Translations under genes and position numbers: made by a program
NCBI RefSeq assembly: GCF_900100315.1
Contig: NZ_FNFF01000013.1
Coordinates: 164,875 to 228,874 of the forward strand
Length of the DNA: 64,000 bases
Reading direction: 5' to 3'
Origin: Streptomyces indicus
GTDB taxonomy: Bacteria; Actinomycetota; Actinomycetes; Streptomycetales; Streptomycetaceae
Shown: in pieces, positions 9,624-20,800 of the stretch
Numbering within the stretch: the stretch's first letter is position 1
Layout: each line of letters opens with the position of its first letter
Notes under the pieces: model-generated
What the model saw: only the letters and a program-made list of their open reading frames with translations
Database searches by the model: none
Told to the model about the DNA's origin: nothing

Positions 9624-10184
9624 GGCCAGTCCCTCCGTCGGGCGGTCCCCTCCGTCGGCTGTGTGCACCGGACCGCCCGGGGACAGCCTGCCCGACCAGG
9701 GGCTCTTCCTGCTAGCCGGAAGAACCAGGAGGTGCTGGCGGTAACGGACCATGGGGGCGTCCCTGAAAGGGAGTTGGGGGGTGGCGGTGAGGACACGGCG
9801 GGCCGCCGCGGCGATGCTGAAGCCCTCGGGAGAAACCCGGAACGTACGGGTCGATGAGGCGGTACCAATGCGGCAGTCACGGATCGAGCGCAGTCGGCGG
9901 TGGTCGACCCGTGACTGCTCCGCCGCGCGAGGCGGAGACCAGCCCGACGATGGGCCGCAGCCGCGCATCGACCCGCGGGACCCCGACATCGTCCGCGCGA
10001 AGCGGATCCAGCGCGCCGCACGGGCGCGCACCTCGACCGGACGGCGCCCCGGTCCGTCCGGCTGACCGCCCCCGGCGAACGCATCTTTCCGAGTCCAAGG
10101 CCCCCCACTTGGCCCCCTCGCGTTCGCCGGGCGGTCGGCATCGCTGTGCTGAGCGGGCTCAGCCGGTCGATGCACCTGCGGCGC
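9624..10184. other. Intergenic region of 561 bp between response regulator and kinase
   Basis: No convincing gene is visible on either strand; open frames here have poor codon bias and no homology I recognise. The part next to the regulator holds the palindrome at 9703-9722. A second inverted segment (GCGAACGC near 10075 and GCGTTCGC near 10127) could form a terminator-like structure after the kinase gene. Confidence 0.5.
9703..9722. promoter_or_regulatory. Palindromic operator candidate (TCTTCC-N-GCTAGC-N-GGAAGA)
   Basis: Perfect dyad TCTTCC-t-GCTAGC-c-GGAAGA, 80 bp upstream of the LuxR-type regulator start. The same core recurs at 13152-13167 upstream of the single-domain receiver gene. 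It fits a dimeric regulator's binding site. Confidence 0.6.
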
Positions 10185-12983
10185 CTACGCGTTGGTACGG
10201 GGATCGGAGCTCGAGACCGGAGGCCCGGCGTCCGCGTCCGGTTTCTCCATGCGCGGCGCCGGCAGCCGTACACACAGCGAAGTGCCGTTTCCCAGTTGGC
10301 TGTTGACGTGCAGTGTGCCGCCGATCGCCTCGACGCGGTCGGCCAGGCCCACGAGGCCCGAGCCGCGGGCCGGTTCCGCGCCGCCCACCCCGTCGTCGGA
10401 GATGGCCAGTTCCACGGCCTCCTCGGCCCGCACGACCTGCACCGACACATGAGTGGCGCGGGCGTGCTTCGCGGTGTTGGCGAGGGCCTCGGAGACGACG
10501 TAGTACGCGGCGACCTCGACGGGTTCGGGCAGCCTGGCGCGCGGGATGCGCAGATCGAGCTCCACGGGCACGGACGAGCGGCGGGCCAGGGCGCGCAGGG
10601 CCGGGCCGAGCCCGCCCTTGGACAGGATCGCCGGGTGGATGCCGCGCGAGAGCCGCTGCAACTCGTCGAAGGCGTCCTGCAGCCCGTGCCCGATGTGGAC
10701 CAGGAGGCCCAGCAGCTCGCCAGAGCCCTCGGGGGCCAGCGCCTCGGCGTTGCGCAGTTCCAGCTGCAGCGAGACGAGGCGCTGCTGCACCCCGTCGTGC
10801 AGATCGCGTTCGATGCGGCGGCGCGAGGCGTCCGACGCGGCCACGACACGGGCGCGTGAGGCGGCGAGCTGGGCGCGGCTGTCGGCGTTGGCGATGGCGC
10901 TCACGATCAGTTCGGTGAACGCGGCGAGCCGCTTCTCGGTGCCGGGCGGCAGCTCATGCCCTTCGGGAGCGGCCGCGACGACGGCTCCCCACAGCCGGCC
11001 CTCCACCACGATGGGGGTGCCCGCCGCGCCGGCCCTGCTGACCGGTTCGCCCGAGCGCGCCACCTCGGCCACGGCGGGTTCGCCGGCCAGGGTGCGCGAT
11101 CCGGCGCCCGCGTCGCCGAGCACCGTGACGCCGCCGTCGGCCTCGTACCGTACGACCGCCGCCGACGGCGTCTCGAGCAGCAGCCCGACCTCGCAGGCCA
11201 CCTCGCCGAACAGCCGCTGCGGGGGCACGCCTTGGGCGACGAGGGTGGCCACGCGGCGCAGTGCGCTCTGCTCGGCCTGCACCCTGCGCCGCTCGGTGAC
11301 GTCGCGGGCGGCCGCGTGGATGAGTCCCTTGCCGGGCACGGGACGTGCGTTCCACTGCAGCCAGCAGGAGGTGCCGTCGGCGCGCAGATAGCGGTTCTCG
11401 AAGCGCAGGACCTCATAGCCCTCCGTGAGCCGGGTCAGCACCGCGCGCGTGCTGTCGCGGTCCTCCACGTGGACGAAGTCCATGAACGGCCGGCCGAGCA
11501 GCTCTTCGGAGGAGCGGCCGATGACCTCCTCGAAGGCGGGGTTGACCCGCCGGAAGTACCCCTCCAGGTCGGCGATACACATCAGGTCAGCGGAGAGCGT
11601 GAACAGGTTGTCGACCTCGTGCTCGGCCTCCTTGCGGCGCCCGTGCAGGTTGGCGAAGGAGGCCATGGTGCCGTTCAGGCCGTCGAGCAGCCGCGCCCAC
11701 TCGCCCTGGAACTCGGCCGGGTCCGCACGGTGGTCGAGCCGATCCGCGTCGATGGCGTCCGTCATCTCACGCACCTGCGCGGTCAGCCGCTCGACGGTGC
11801 CCCGCAGCTGCCGGAAGACCTCCGCCACACTGCCGATCTCGTCGCGGCCGTGGTGGCGTATGTCGTACGAGAGGTCGCCGGCCGCCAACGCCTTTGCGCC
11901 GTGGGCGACTTCGGCCAGCGGCCGGCTGATGGAGCGGCGCAGCGCGAGGGCGAACGCGGTGACGACGGCGACCAGGACGAGGAAGAGCACCAGGTCGCGC
12001 CAGGCACGGGCCTCGGCGGTGCGCACGCCCTCGGCGGCGGAGGCGCGCAGCTCGTCCTCGGCGGCGCGGGTCACCGTGCGCAGGCCGTCCATACGGGTCG
12101 AGGCCGCCTCGGCCCAGCGCTCCGGGGTGGGATACGGGCCCGGGCCCGCCTGCGCGAGCTGCTCGCGCACCTCCACGACGAAGGCGGACTCGGGGCGTGA
12201 AAGGACGTCGGAGAGCCGGGACTTGAGGGGGGCGGACGCGGTGCGCCGGAAGGTGTCCAGGCGGGCCCCCTCCAGGGCGGGCCAGCGGCTCGCCGTCGTG
12301 GAGCCGCGGCCCGGCGTCGCGGCGAACAGGATGACCAGCTCCGAGCGCTCGGCGCCGGCGGCCTCGGTGGCCTGGATCATCGAGAGGTGGGCGTCGGCCA
12401 CGCCGCGGGAGGACTCACCGGGCTCACGTGACTCGACGACGGCCACCAGGTCCACGACGTCGAGGACCACGGCGCCGAAGCGGGCGGCGACATGGTCGAC
12501 CGTGATCGCCCCCGTGTCGTGGGCCTTGCGCAGGTCGCCGAGGTCCCGCTCGATGGTGTCGAGCCGGGTGGTGAAACGTCCCTCCTCGGCTGCCCTGCGG
12601 TCGGCTTCGGCGAGTGCGGCCGTGGTCGTACGACGGGCTTCGGCGAGCCGCTGTCCGGCTTCGGCACTGGGCCGCAGCGTGTCGAACATGCTGGCGAGGC
12701 GCTCCTGGGCGAGGGCGTCCGCGAGGGCTCCGGCGGCGAAGGAGACCCGCGTCGACCGGTCGAAGGCACGCAGCCGGTCCGCCTCGCGCCACTGCCCCGC
12801 GACGGAGACGACGGTGAGGGTGAGCAGGACCCCCACGGGCAGCAGGGCGAGGAGCAGCAGTTTCGTGCCGACGTGGAGGCGGGCGAAGACGGGAGTGGAG
12901 GGCTTGCGGGGAGCCCGGGTCGTACGGCGGACGGGGGCCGTACGGTCTCCGCTCGACCTCACCCACCACTTGCGCAGTCCCAT
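10185..12983 (-). CDS. Membrane sensor histidine kinase with HAMP, PAS and GAF domains
   Basis: Two-component sensor of 932 aa. A transmembrane helix near residues 40-60 (LLLLALLPVGVLLTLTVV) and a second near 325-345 enclose a long helical extracellular sensor region resembling nitrate/sulfonate-sensing NIT domains (inference). Then come HAMP, a PAS domain (DLMCIADLEGYFRRVNPAFEEV), a GAF domain, the HisKA_3 dimerisation helix with the phospho-His in RRIERDLHDGVQQR, and an HATPase_c domain (ISDDGVGGA, then GSGLVGLADRVEAIGG). The ATG at 12983 gives a sensible cytoplasmic N-terminus and has GGGGG upstream; the frame is open 42 codons further. The partner is presumably the regulator at 8952-9623. 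Confidence 0.9.
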   Translation of the reverse strand: MGLRKWWVRSSGDRTAPVRRTTRAPRKPSTPVFARLHVGTKLLLLALLPVGVLLTLTVVSVAGQWREADRLRAFDRSTRVSFAAGALADALAQERLASMFDTLRPSAEAGQRLAEARRTTTAALAEADRRAAEEGRFTTRLDTIERDLGDLRKAHDTGAITVDHVAARFGAVVLDVVDLVAVVESREPGESSRGVADAHLSMIQATEAAGAERSELVILFAATPGRGSTTASRWPALEGARLDTFRRTASAPLKSRLSDVLSRPESAFVVEVREQLAQAGPGPYPTPERWAEAASTRMDGLRTVTRAAEDELRASAAEGVRTAEARAWRDLVLFLVLVAVVTAFALALRRSISRPLAEVAHGAKALAAGDLSYDIRHHGRDEIGSVAEVFRQLRGTVERLTAQVREMTDAIDADRLDHRADPAEFQGEWARLLDGLNGTMASFANLHGRRKEAEHEVDNLFTLSADLMCIADLEGYFRRVNPAFEEVIGRSSEELLGRPFMDFVHVEDRDSTRAVLTRLTEGYEVLRFENRYLRADGTSCWLQWNARPVPGKGLIHAAARDVTERRRVQAEQSALRRVATLVAQGVPPQRLFGEVACEVGLLLETPSAAVVRYEADGGVTVLGDAGAGSRTLAGEPAVAEVARSGEPVSRAGAAGTPIVVEGRLWGAVVAAAPEGHELPPGTEKRLAAFTELIVSAIANADSRAQLAASRARVVAASDASRRRIERDLHDGVQQRLVSLQLELRNAEALAPEGSGELLGLLVHIGHGLQDAFDELQRLSRGIHPAILSKGGLGPALRALARRSSVPVELDLRIPRARLPEPVEVAAYYVVSEALANTAKHARATHVSVQVVRAEEAVELAISDDGVGGAEPARGSGLVGLADRVEAIGGTLHVNSQLGNGTSLCVRLPAPRMEKPDADAGPPVSSSDPRTNA

Positions 12984-13151
12984 TGCGCACCCCCGGCCAC
13001 TCGGCCCTCCGCGCGCCGCCGACGGATGGCGCCGTTTCGGGCAGGGCTCATGGTAGCGGCGCATGCACGCAGTGGTGCCGGGAAGCGGAGGGCCGAGGGG
13101 AAGCAGCAACGCGGCGCGCGGTCAAGGCGGTTGGCGCGCCGGCGGCAAGGT

Positions 13152-13167
13152 TTCCCGCTAGCAGGAA
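13152..13167. promoter_or_regulatory. Second copy of the TTCC-N-GCTAGC-N-GGAA palindrome
   Basis: TTCC-c-GCTAGC-a-GGAA, a perfect 16-bp dyad 35 bp before the start of the receiver-only gene and about 170 bp from the divergent kinase start. It shares its core with the site at 9703-9722. Confidence 0.6.
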
Positions 13168-13202
13168 GGCGGCCGGGCCCATGCCATTGGCACGCTGGGC
13201 AC

Positions 13203-13559
13203 ATGGCGATGCGCTGTCTCCTCGTGGACGACAACGCCCGCTTCCTCGAGGTCGCGAAGGCGCTGCTCGAGCGGGGCGGTGCGAGCGTGGTCGCTCTCGC
13301 CGGTTCGAGCACCGAGGCGCTCGCACACGCCAGGGAGCTGCGACCTGATGTCGCGCTGCTCGACATCGACCTCGACGGGGAGAGCGGTTTCGACGTCGCC
13401 GAGCTCCTGGCCGGCATCGTGCCCCACCTGATCATGATCTCGACGCACGCCCAGGAGGACTTCGAGGAGCTCATCGCGGAGAGCCCGGTCCTCGGGCTGC
13501 TGCCGAAGTCACGCCTGTCGGCGGAGGCGGTGGGCGAGATGGTGGGGGCGCGGGACTGA
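13203..13559 (+). CDS. Single-domain response regulator receiver protein
   Basis: Stand-alone receiver domain of 118 aa: MAMRCLLVDDNARFLEVAKALL with the acidic pair, phospho-acceptor Asp in VALLDIDLDGESG, switch residue in ISTHAQED and Lys in LLPKSRLS. There is no output domain, so it probably works by protein-protein contact or as a phosphate sink. It is divergent from the sensor kinase and preceded by the same palindrome as the LuxR regulator, which suggests a three-component local circuit (inference). No strong ribosome binding site is seen before the ATG at 13203, so the mRNA may be leaderless. Confidence 0.88.
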   Translation: MAMRCLLVDDNARFLEVAKALLERGGASVVALAGSSTEALAHARELRPDVALLDIDLDGESGFDVAELLAGIVPHLIMISTHAQEDFEELIAESPVLGLLPKSRLSAEAVGEMVGARD

Positions 13560-13641
13560 CGGGGTGGGCGGCCGCGAGGCGGGCGATCTGTGCCGGTATC
13601 GTCGACCGGGTCAGTCGTCCCTCCTGAGCTGTGGAGACTCC

Positions 13642-14070
13642 ATGCCCGGCAAGGCCCCCGCCCGTCGCACCGTCCTCAAGGGCGCCGCCCTCGCGGGAAC
13701 GGCCGGGCTCGGTGCCGCGGCCTGCTCCACGGAGTCCGACCTCGGCCACGCGGAGAACCCCACCCCGACCGCCCCGGTCGACCTCGGTGCCGCCTCGGCC
13801 GTCCCGGCGGGCAGCTCCAAGCTCTTCCGCGAACAACGGCTCCTGGTGACCTGCGCCGAGGACGGCACGTACACCGCACTCAGCGCGCAGTGCACCCACG
13901 CCGGCTGTGTGCTCGACAAGATCGAGGGCGACGAGGCCAACTGCCCGTGCCACGGCAGCCGCTTCAGCGTCACCAACGGTGCCGCCGTCAAGGGCCCCGC
14001 CTCCGTGCCGCTGCCGAAGGTCCCGGTCCGCGTCGAGAACGGCAAGCTGATCGCCGGGCCGAAGGCCTGA
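13642..14070 (+). CDS. Rieske [2Fe-2S] protein, Tat/lipoprotein-type signal
   Basis: Protein of 142 aa with a twin-arginine leader (PARRTVLKGAALAG) ending in a lipobox-like LGAAAC, so it is probably exported folded and lipid-anchored. The Rieske cluster ligands are both present: CTHAGC and CPCHGSRF, spaced normally. Such small Rieske lipoproteins are common in Streptomyces and their electron partner is unknown. The start at 13642 follows GGAG at about 7 nt. Tandem 19-bp repeats begin in its last codons and stop. Confidence 0.92.
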   Translation: MPGKAPARRTVLKGAALAGTAGLGAAACSTESDLGHAENPTPTAPVDLGAASAVPAGSSKLFREQRLLVTCAEDGTYTALSAQCTHAGCVLDKIEGDEANCPCHGSRFSVTNGAAVKGPASVPLPKVPVRVENGKLIAGPKA

Positions 14071-14160
14071 CTTGGGCGCCCCGGAGCCTGACTTGGGCCC
14101 GGAGGCCTGACTCGGGCCGGGCGGCCTGACGTGGGCCCGGAGGCCTGACGTGGAGGCCTG
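14065..14160. repeat. 19-bp tandem repeat containing the Rieske stop codon
   Basis: Units beginning GCCTGAC(T/G)TGGGC at 14065, 14086, 14105, 14124 and 14143. The middle three are exactly 19 bp. The first copy contains the GCC TGA that ends the Rieske gene, so the array looks like repeated duplication of the gene's 3' end. Confidence 0.8.
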
Positions 14161-14190
14161 AGCCAGCCCACCTGACAGGCGGCTTGACGG

Positions 14191-15933
14191 TCAGTAAGGC
14201 GTCGGGCGCGCGTCGAGATAGGCGCGCAGCCGGTCGGTGTCCTGCGCGGTCCACCCCTCGGGCGGCAGCACGGCCGCCCATCCGTCCACGGATCCGGTGC
14301 CGTAGCGGTGGCCGTGCGGGGCCTCCACTCCGTACGAGACCGCCATGTCGACCGTGGTCTGCCAGAAGGTCACGAACGGGAACCAGTTGATCTCCGGCGT
14401 GATGTCGGGGCCGAGGGGCTCCTTCAGCCACTCCGGCCGCTCGAACAGCAGGTCAGGGGTCCACCAGACGATCGCGTCGGACGCGTTCTGCAGGACGACG
14501 GCACGCGGCCTGCCCCACTCGGATGCCGGCCGCGCGAGGTCCTCCACGGGGAACTGGGCGAAGCGCACATTGCGTCCGCCCTCGAACTCGGGCCGCCAGA
14601 CGGGACTCCCCTCGTCCCTGCGGTCGCGCAGCTCACCGGCGATGGGCGAGAAGTTGGGGACGCCGAGGAGCAGGGCGGCGTCGGTACCGGCGAGCAGCTT
14701 GTCGACCGTTCCGTACGAGTCCTCGATGGCGTATCCACCCAGGCTCTCGCCCGTGACGGCCAGCTTGGGGCGCCGGTCGGCGGGCAGCTTGTCGAGCTCG
14801 GTGCGCACGGCGTCGACCAGGGCGCGGGTGGACTTGCCGGCCTTCTCCTTGTCGACGAGGAAGGACACCCAGCTGGGCAGGTACGAGTACTGCACCGCCA
14901 CGGTGGCCGTGTCCCCGCCGTACATGTACTCCAGGCTCTGCACGACGTTGGCGTCGATCCAGCCGGAGCCGGTGGTGCCGGCGACCGTCAGGACCTTGCG
15001 GTCGAACGCCCCCGTCCGCTTGAGCTCACGGACCGCCAGCCGGGCCTGGGCCGCGAAGGGTTCGTCCTCCTGGAAGGCCTCGGGTGCGGTGGAGCTGATG
15101 TAGACGCGCACGGGGTCCTTGGCGGGCTTGCCCGTGAACTCCGTGATCTGGTCCTTGCTCAGGACCGAGCCGGTGAAGTTCCGCCCCTGGAAGCCGAGTT
15201 CGTCCCACTCCATCTCGGAGCCGGGGCCGCCGGAGACCAGCCGTGACGTCGGTTGGTGGATGCCGTCCTTGGTGCCGCCGTTGGTGGCCTTGGCGATGCG
15301 GTCGGCGACGTCGATGACGCCTCGTTCGAAGACGACGTCCTGGAGGGCCGTGGACACCACGATCCCGCTGACCAGGAGACCGATGCCGACGGCGACGGGT
15401 CGGGGCAGCGCACGGCCGAGCCACTGGATGAACGTGCTGGAGCCGAGCCGGACGGCCCGGGCCGCCATGAGCAGGAGCAGCCAGAGGGCGACGGCGATCA
15501 GGCCGATCATCGGCGTGTGCCAGGTGAGCGACGGCGGCAGCCCCTGGAGTTGCCGCAACTGCCGCTGCATGTGGGCGCTTTCGGAGATCAGCCAGCCGGC
15601 CAGGATCGGGCTGAGGATCCAGTACGCGAGCCAGCAGCGTGCGCGGGCCCGCTCACTGGGCCGCCACTTGACGAGCCAGCGGAACAAGGAGCTGAGCACG
15701 CTTCCCACCGCATAGCCGATGGCGGCGGTGATCCCTCCGATGACGCCCTGGAGGAACCAGGGCCGGGGCACGAGGGACGGGGTGAGCGACAGCCAGAAGA
15801 AGACGGTGGCGACGCAGGTGGCGAAGAGGTCGGGCCAGCGCCGGACGAGATAGCTCTCCGAGGGCCGCTCCCAGTAGGGCTGCGCGAGAACCCGCTTGCC
15901 CAGATTTTTCACCTTTTGCCCCGTGAGATGCAT
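14191..15933 (-). CDS. Membrane-anchored alpha/beta-hydrolase (Abhydrolase_9 type)
   Basis: Integral membrane protein of 580 aa. About four to five hydrophobic segments occupy residues 35-200 (ATCVATVFFWLSL, WLLLLMAARAV and others). A cytoplasmic or extracytoplasmic hydrolase domain with the nucleophile elbow GESLGG near residue 410 follows. The arrangement matches actinobacterial proteins with an Abhydrolase_9 N-terminal membrane part and C-terminal catalytic part; the substrate is unknown. The ATG at 15933 is 9 bp from a strong hairpin that ends the uvrA transcript, so it has its own promoter. Confidence 0.85.
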   Translation of the reverse strand: MHLTGQKVKNLGKRVLAQPYWERPSESYLVRRWPDLFATCVATVFFWLSLTPSLVPRPWFLQGVIGGITAAIGYAVGSVLSSLFRWLVKWRPSERARARCWLAYWILSPILAGWLISESAHMQRQLRQLQGLPPSLTWHTPMIGLIAVALWLLLLMAARAVRLGSSTFIQWLGRALPRPVAVGIGLLVSGIVVSTALQDVVFERGVIDVADRIAKATNGGTKDGIHQPTSRLVSGGPGSEMEWDELGFQGRNFTGSVLSKDQITEFTGKPAKDPVRVYISSTAPEAFQEDEPFAAQARLAVRELKRTGAFDRKVLTVAGTTGSGWIDANVVQSLEYMYGGDTATVAVQYSYLPSWVSFLVDKEKAGKSTRALVDAVRTELDKLPADRRPKLAVTGESLGGYAIEDSYGTVDKLLAGTDAALLLGVPNFSPIAGELRDRRDEGSPVWRPEFEGGRNVRFAQFPVEDLARPASEWGRPRAVVLQNASDAIVWWTPDLLFERPEWLKEPLGPDITPEINWFPFVTFWQTTVDMAVSYGVEAPHGHRYGTGSVDGWAAVLPPEGWTAQDTDRLRAYLDARPTPY

Positions 15934-15944
15934 GGGGCAACTGT

Positions 15945-15976
15945 AGGTGGTGGGGCGGTCCCCCGCCCCACCACCT
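15945..15976 (-). terminator. Terminator after uvrA
   Basis: Perfect 14-bp stem AGGTGGTGGGGCGG / CCGCCCCACCACCT with a 4-nt loop, starting 9 nt past the uvrA stop. Confidence 0.8.
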
Positions 15977-15984
15977 CCGCGGGC

Positions 15985-19017
<3,033 letters not shown>

Positions 19018-19238
19018 GCCGGTCCGCACCTTTCTTGATGGGAGAGCGGGGGCAGGGCCCCGCTTCTCAGAGTACGAGGGCCGCCACAGCAATGGACTGC
19101 TTCTGCTGAGACAGCCGGACGGTGCTGAAGGGCCCGACTGTCAAGGATGCCTCGGCCGACCCTATAGCACGCACATTCGATTTACGGTCACAGTCCACCA
19201 CCTTCACCCGAAGGAGTGGCGGGACTATCGTCGAGGTC

Positions 19239-19925
19239 ATGAATGATCATGAGCACGACCTGCTTCTGGTGCGGGAAGCGACCGACCGGCTCCTTGCCGC
19301 GGCGGCCAAGCTGGACAACGCCGCCGTCGCCGGACCGTCACGGCTTCCCGGGTGGACCCGTGGTCATGTGCTGGCGCATGTCGCCCGCAATGCCGACGCC
19401 CTGGTGAACGTCCTGGCCGGGCACCCCATGTATCTGAGCGCCGAGGCGCGCGACGCGGACATCGAGCGGGACGCGCCGCGCCCGCTGGACGTCCAGCTCG
19501 ACGACGTGCGCGACAGCGCGGCCCGCTTCACCGCCCAGGCCGCGCAGCCCGCGGACTGGTCGCGCACCGTGGAGCTGCGCAACGGGGTCACGGACAAGGC
19601 CGCCCGTCTGCCGTTCCGCCGGCTCGTCGAGGTGGAGCTGCACCATGTCGACCTCGGCATCGGCTACGAACTCGAGGATCTGCCCGAGGAGTTCACCGAC
19701 CGCGAGATCGCCTTCCTCGCGGAGCGCTTCGCGGGCAACGCCGCGGTGCCCCGTATCGCGATCACCGCGAGCGACGGCCGTCAGTGGACCACCGGCCGCA
19801 CGGACGGCGACCCGGTGTCCGTCATCGGGCCCGCCCCCGCCCTGCTCGGCTGGCTGTCCGGCCGCCGCGCGGGCGCGGAGCTCGAGTGCGACGGCGGTCT
19901 GCTGCCCGTCCTGCCCGCGCTGTAG
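19239..19925 (+). CDS. Maleylpyruvate-isomerase / DinB-like mycothiol-dependent enzyme
   Basis: Protein of 228 aa with the MDMPI N-terminal fold: four-helix DinB-like bundle, GWTRGHVLAHVARNADAL with metal-binding His, and a later EVELHHVDLGIGY His pair. Members use mycothiol in isomerisation or detoxification; the exact substrate is not deducible. The ATG at 19239 (MNDHEHDLL) has GAGG close by. It is divergent from uvrA and runs toward the MBL-fold gene 93 bp downstream, possibly as a pair. Confidence 0.87.
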   Translation: MNDHEHDLLLVREATDRLLAAAAKLDNAAVAGPSRLPGWTRGHVLAHVARNADALVNVLAGHPMYLSAEARDADIERDAPRPLDVQLDDVRDSAARFTAQAAQPADWSRTVELRNGVTDKAARLPFRRLVEVELHHVDLGIGYELEDLPEEFTDREIAFLAERFAGNAAVPRIAITASDGRQWTTGRTDGDPVSVIGPAPALLGWLSGRRAGAELECDGGLLPVLPAL

Positions 19926-20018
19926 CGCACGGCCGCACCCCGCGCGCGCATCCCTGCGTACCGGGCGGGCACCGGTCGGCCCCTGGGGGCCGCGGAACCC
20001 GCTCGGTACGCTGAGGCC

Positions 20019-20675
20019 ATGACGTACAGCGGAGCGGTGACAGTCGGCGGGCCTGCGGACGTGCATGAACTGGCGGACCTGATGATCTCCAAGGTCGCGG
20101 TCGGCCCCATGAACAACAACGCCTATCTGCTGCGCTGCCGGGCCACCGGCGAGCAGCTCCTGATCGACGCGGCCAACGAGGCCGACACCCTCCTCAAACT
20201 GATCGGCGGCGACGGCATCGCCTCGCTCGTCACCACGCACCGGCACGGCGACCACTGGCAGGCGCTGGAAGAGGTCGTACAGGCGACGGGCGCCCGCACG
20301 TACGCGGGCGCGTACGACGCGGAGGGCATTCCGGTACCGACCGACGTACGCGTCGAGGACGGTGACACGATCCGCGTCGGCCGCGTCGAGCTCACCGCGC
20401 GCCACATGGTCGGGCACACGCCCGGCTCGATCGTGCTCGTCTACGACGACCCGCACGGGCATCCGCACGTCTTCACCGGCGACTGCCTCTTCCCGGGCGG
20501 GGTCGGCAACACCTGGAAGGACCCGGAGGCCTTCGCCAGCCTCCTCCACGACGTCGAGACGAAGCTCTTCGACGTGCTGCCGGACGAGACGTGGGTCTAT
20601 CCCGGACATGGCGACGACACGACGCTGGGCGCCGAGCGCCCGCAGCTGCCGGAGTGGCGCCGCCGCGGCTGGTGA
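20019..20675 (+). CDS. MBL-fold metallo-hydrolase (glyoxalase II-like)
   Basis: Cytosolic protein of 218 aa. The metal motif reads THRHGDHW, the usual first THxHxDH with Arg at x. A later GHTPGSIV, FTGDCLFPGG and YPGHGDDTT complete the binuclear site of hydroxyacylglutathione-hydrolase-like proteins. With mycothiol replacing glutathione in actinobacteria, it may hydrolyse a mycothiol thioester made by the neighbouring mycothiol-dependent enzyme (inference). TACGCT lies 6 nt before the ATG, so transcription could start at or near the start codon. Confidence 0.9.
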   Translation: MTYSGAVTVGGPADVHELADLMISKVAVGPMNNNAYLLRCRATGEQLLIDAANEADTLLKLIGGDGIASLVTTHRHGDHWQALEEVVQATGARTYAGAYDAEGIPVPTDVRVEDGDTIRVGRVELTARHMVGHTPGSIVLVYDDPHGHPHVFTGDCLFPGGVGNTWKDPEAFASLLHDVETKLFDVLPDETWVYPGHGDDTTLGAERPQLPEWRRRGW

Positions 20676-20727
20676 GGACGGCGCCCGGCGGGGCGCCCGG
20701 CCCTCCTCGCAGATGTCCATGCGACCG

Positions 20728-20750
20728 ATCGTGTCACCCGCCACTGACAA
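20728..20750 (-). promoter_or_regulatory. Orphan PafBC-like site facing the MBL-fold gene
   Basis: Perfect TTGTCAGTG on the minus strand (20742-20750), an 8-nt spacer, then CACGAT, which is a weak -10. It points into the 3' end of the MBL-fold gene on the opposite strand; no recognised gene follows. Confidence 0.4.
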
Positions 20751-20800
20751 TCGAGCGTTTGCGCAGGTCAGAGGCAAGTTAGGGGTCTGAGACGGCCGTC

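Noticed and set aside
19069..19092. PafBC-like promoter for uvrA (TTGCTGTGG, 9 nt, TACTCT)
   Set aside because: Core TTGTC is disrupted and the spacer is one base too long, so it was not called, although the flanking GCGGCCC resembles the true sites.
19150..19190. LexA/SOS box upstream of uvrA (TCGAATGTGCGTGC)
   Set aside because: Only one half-site resembles the CGAAC-N4-GTTCG consensus; the other half does not match.
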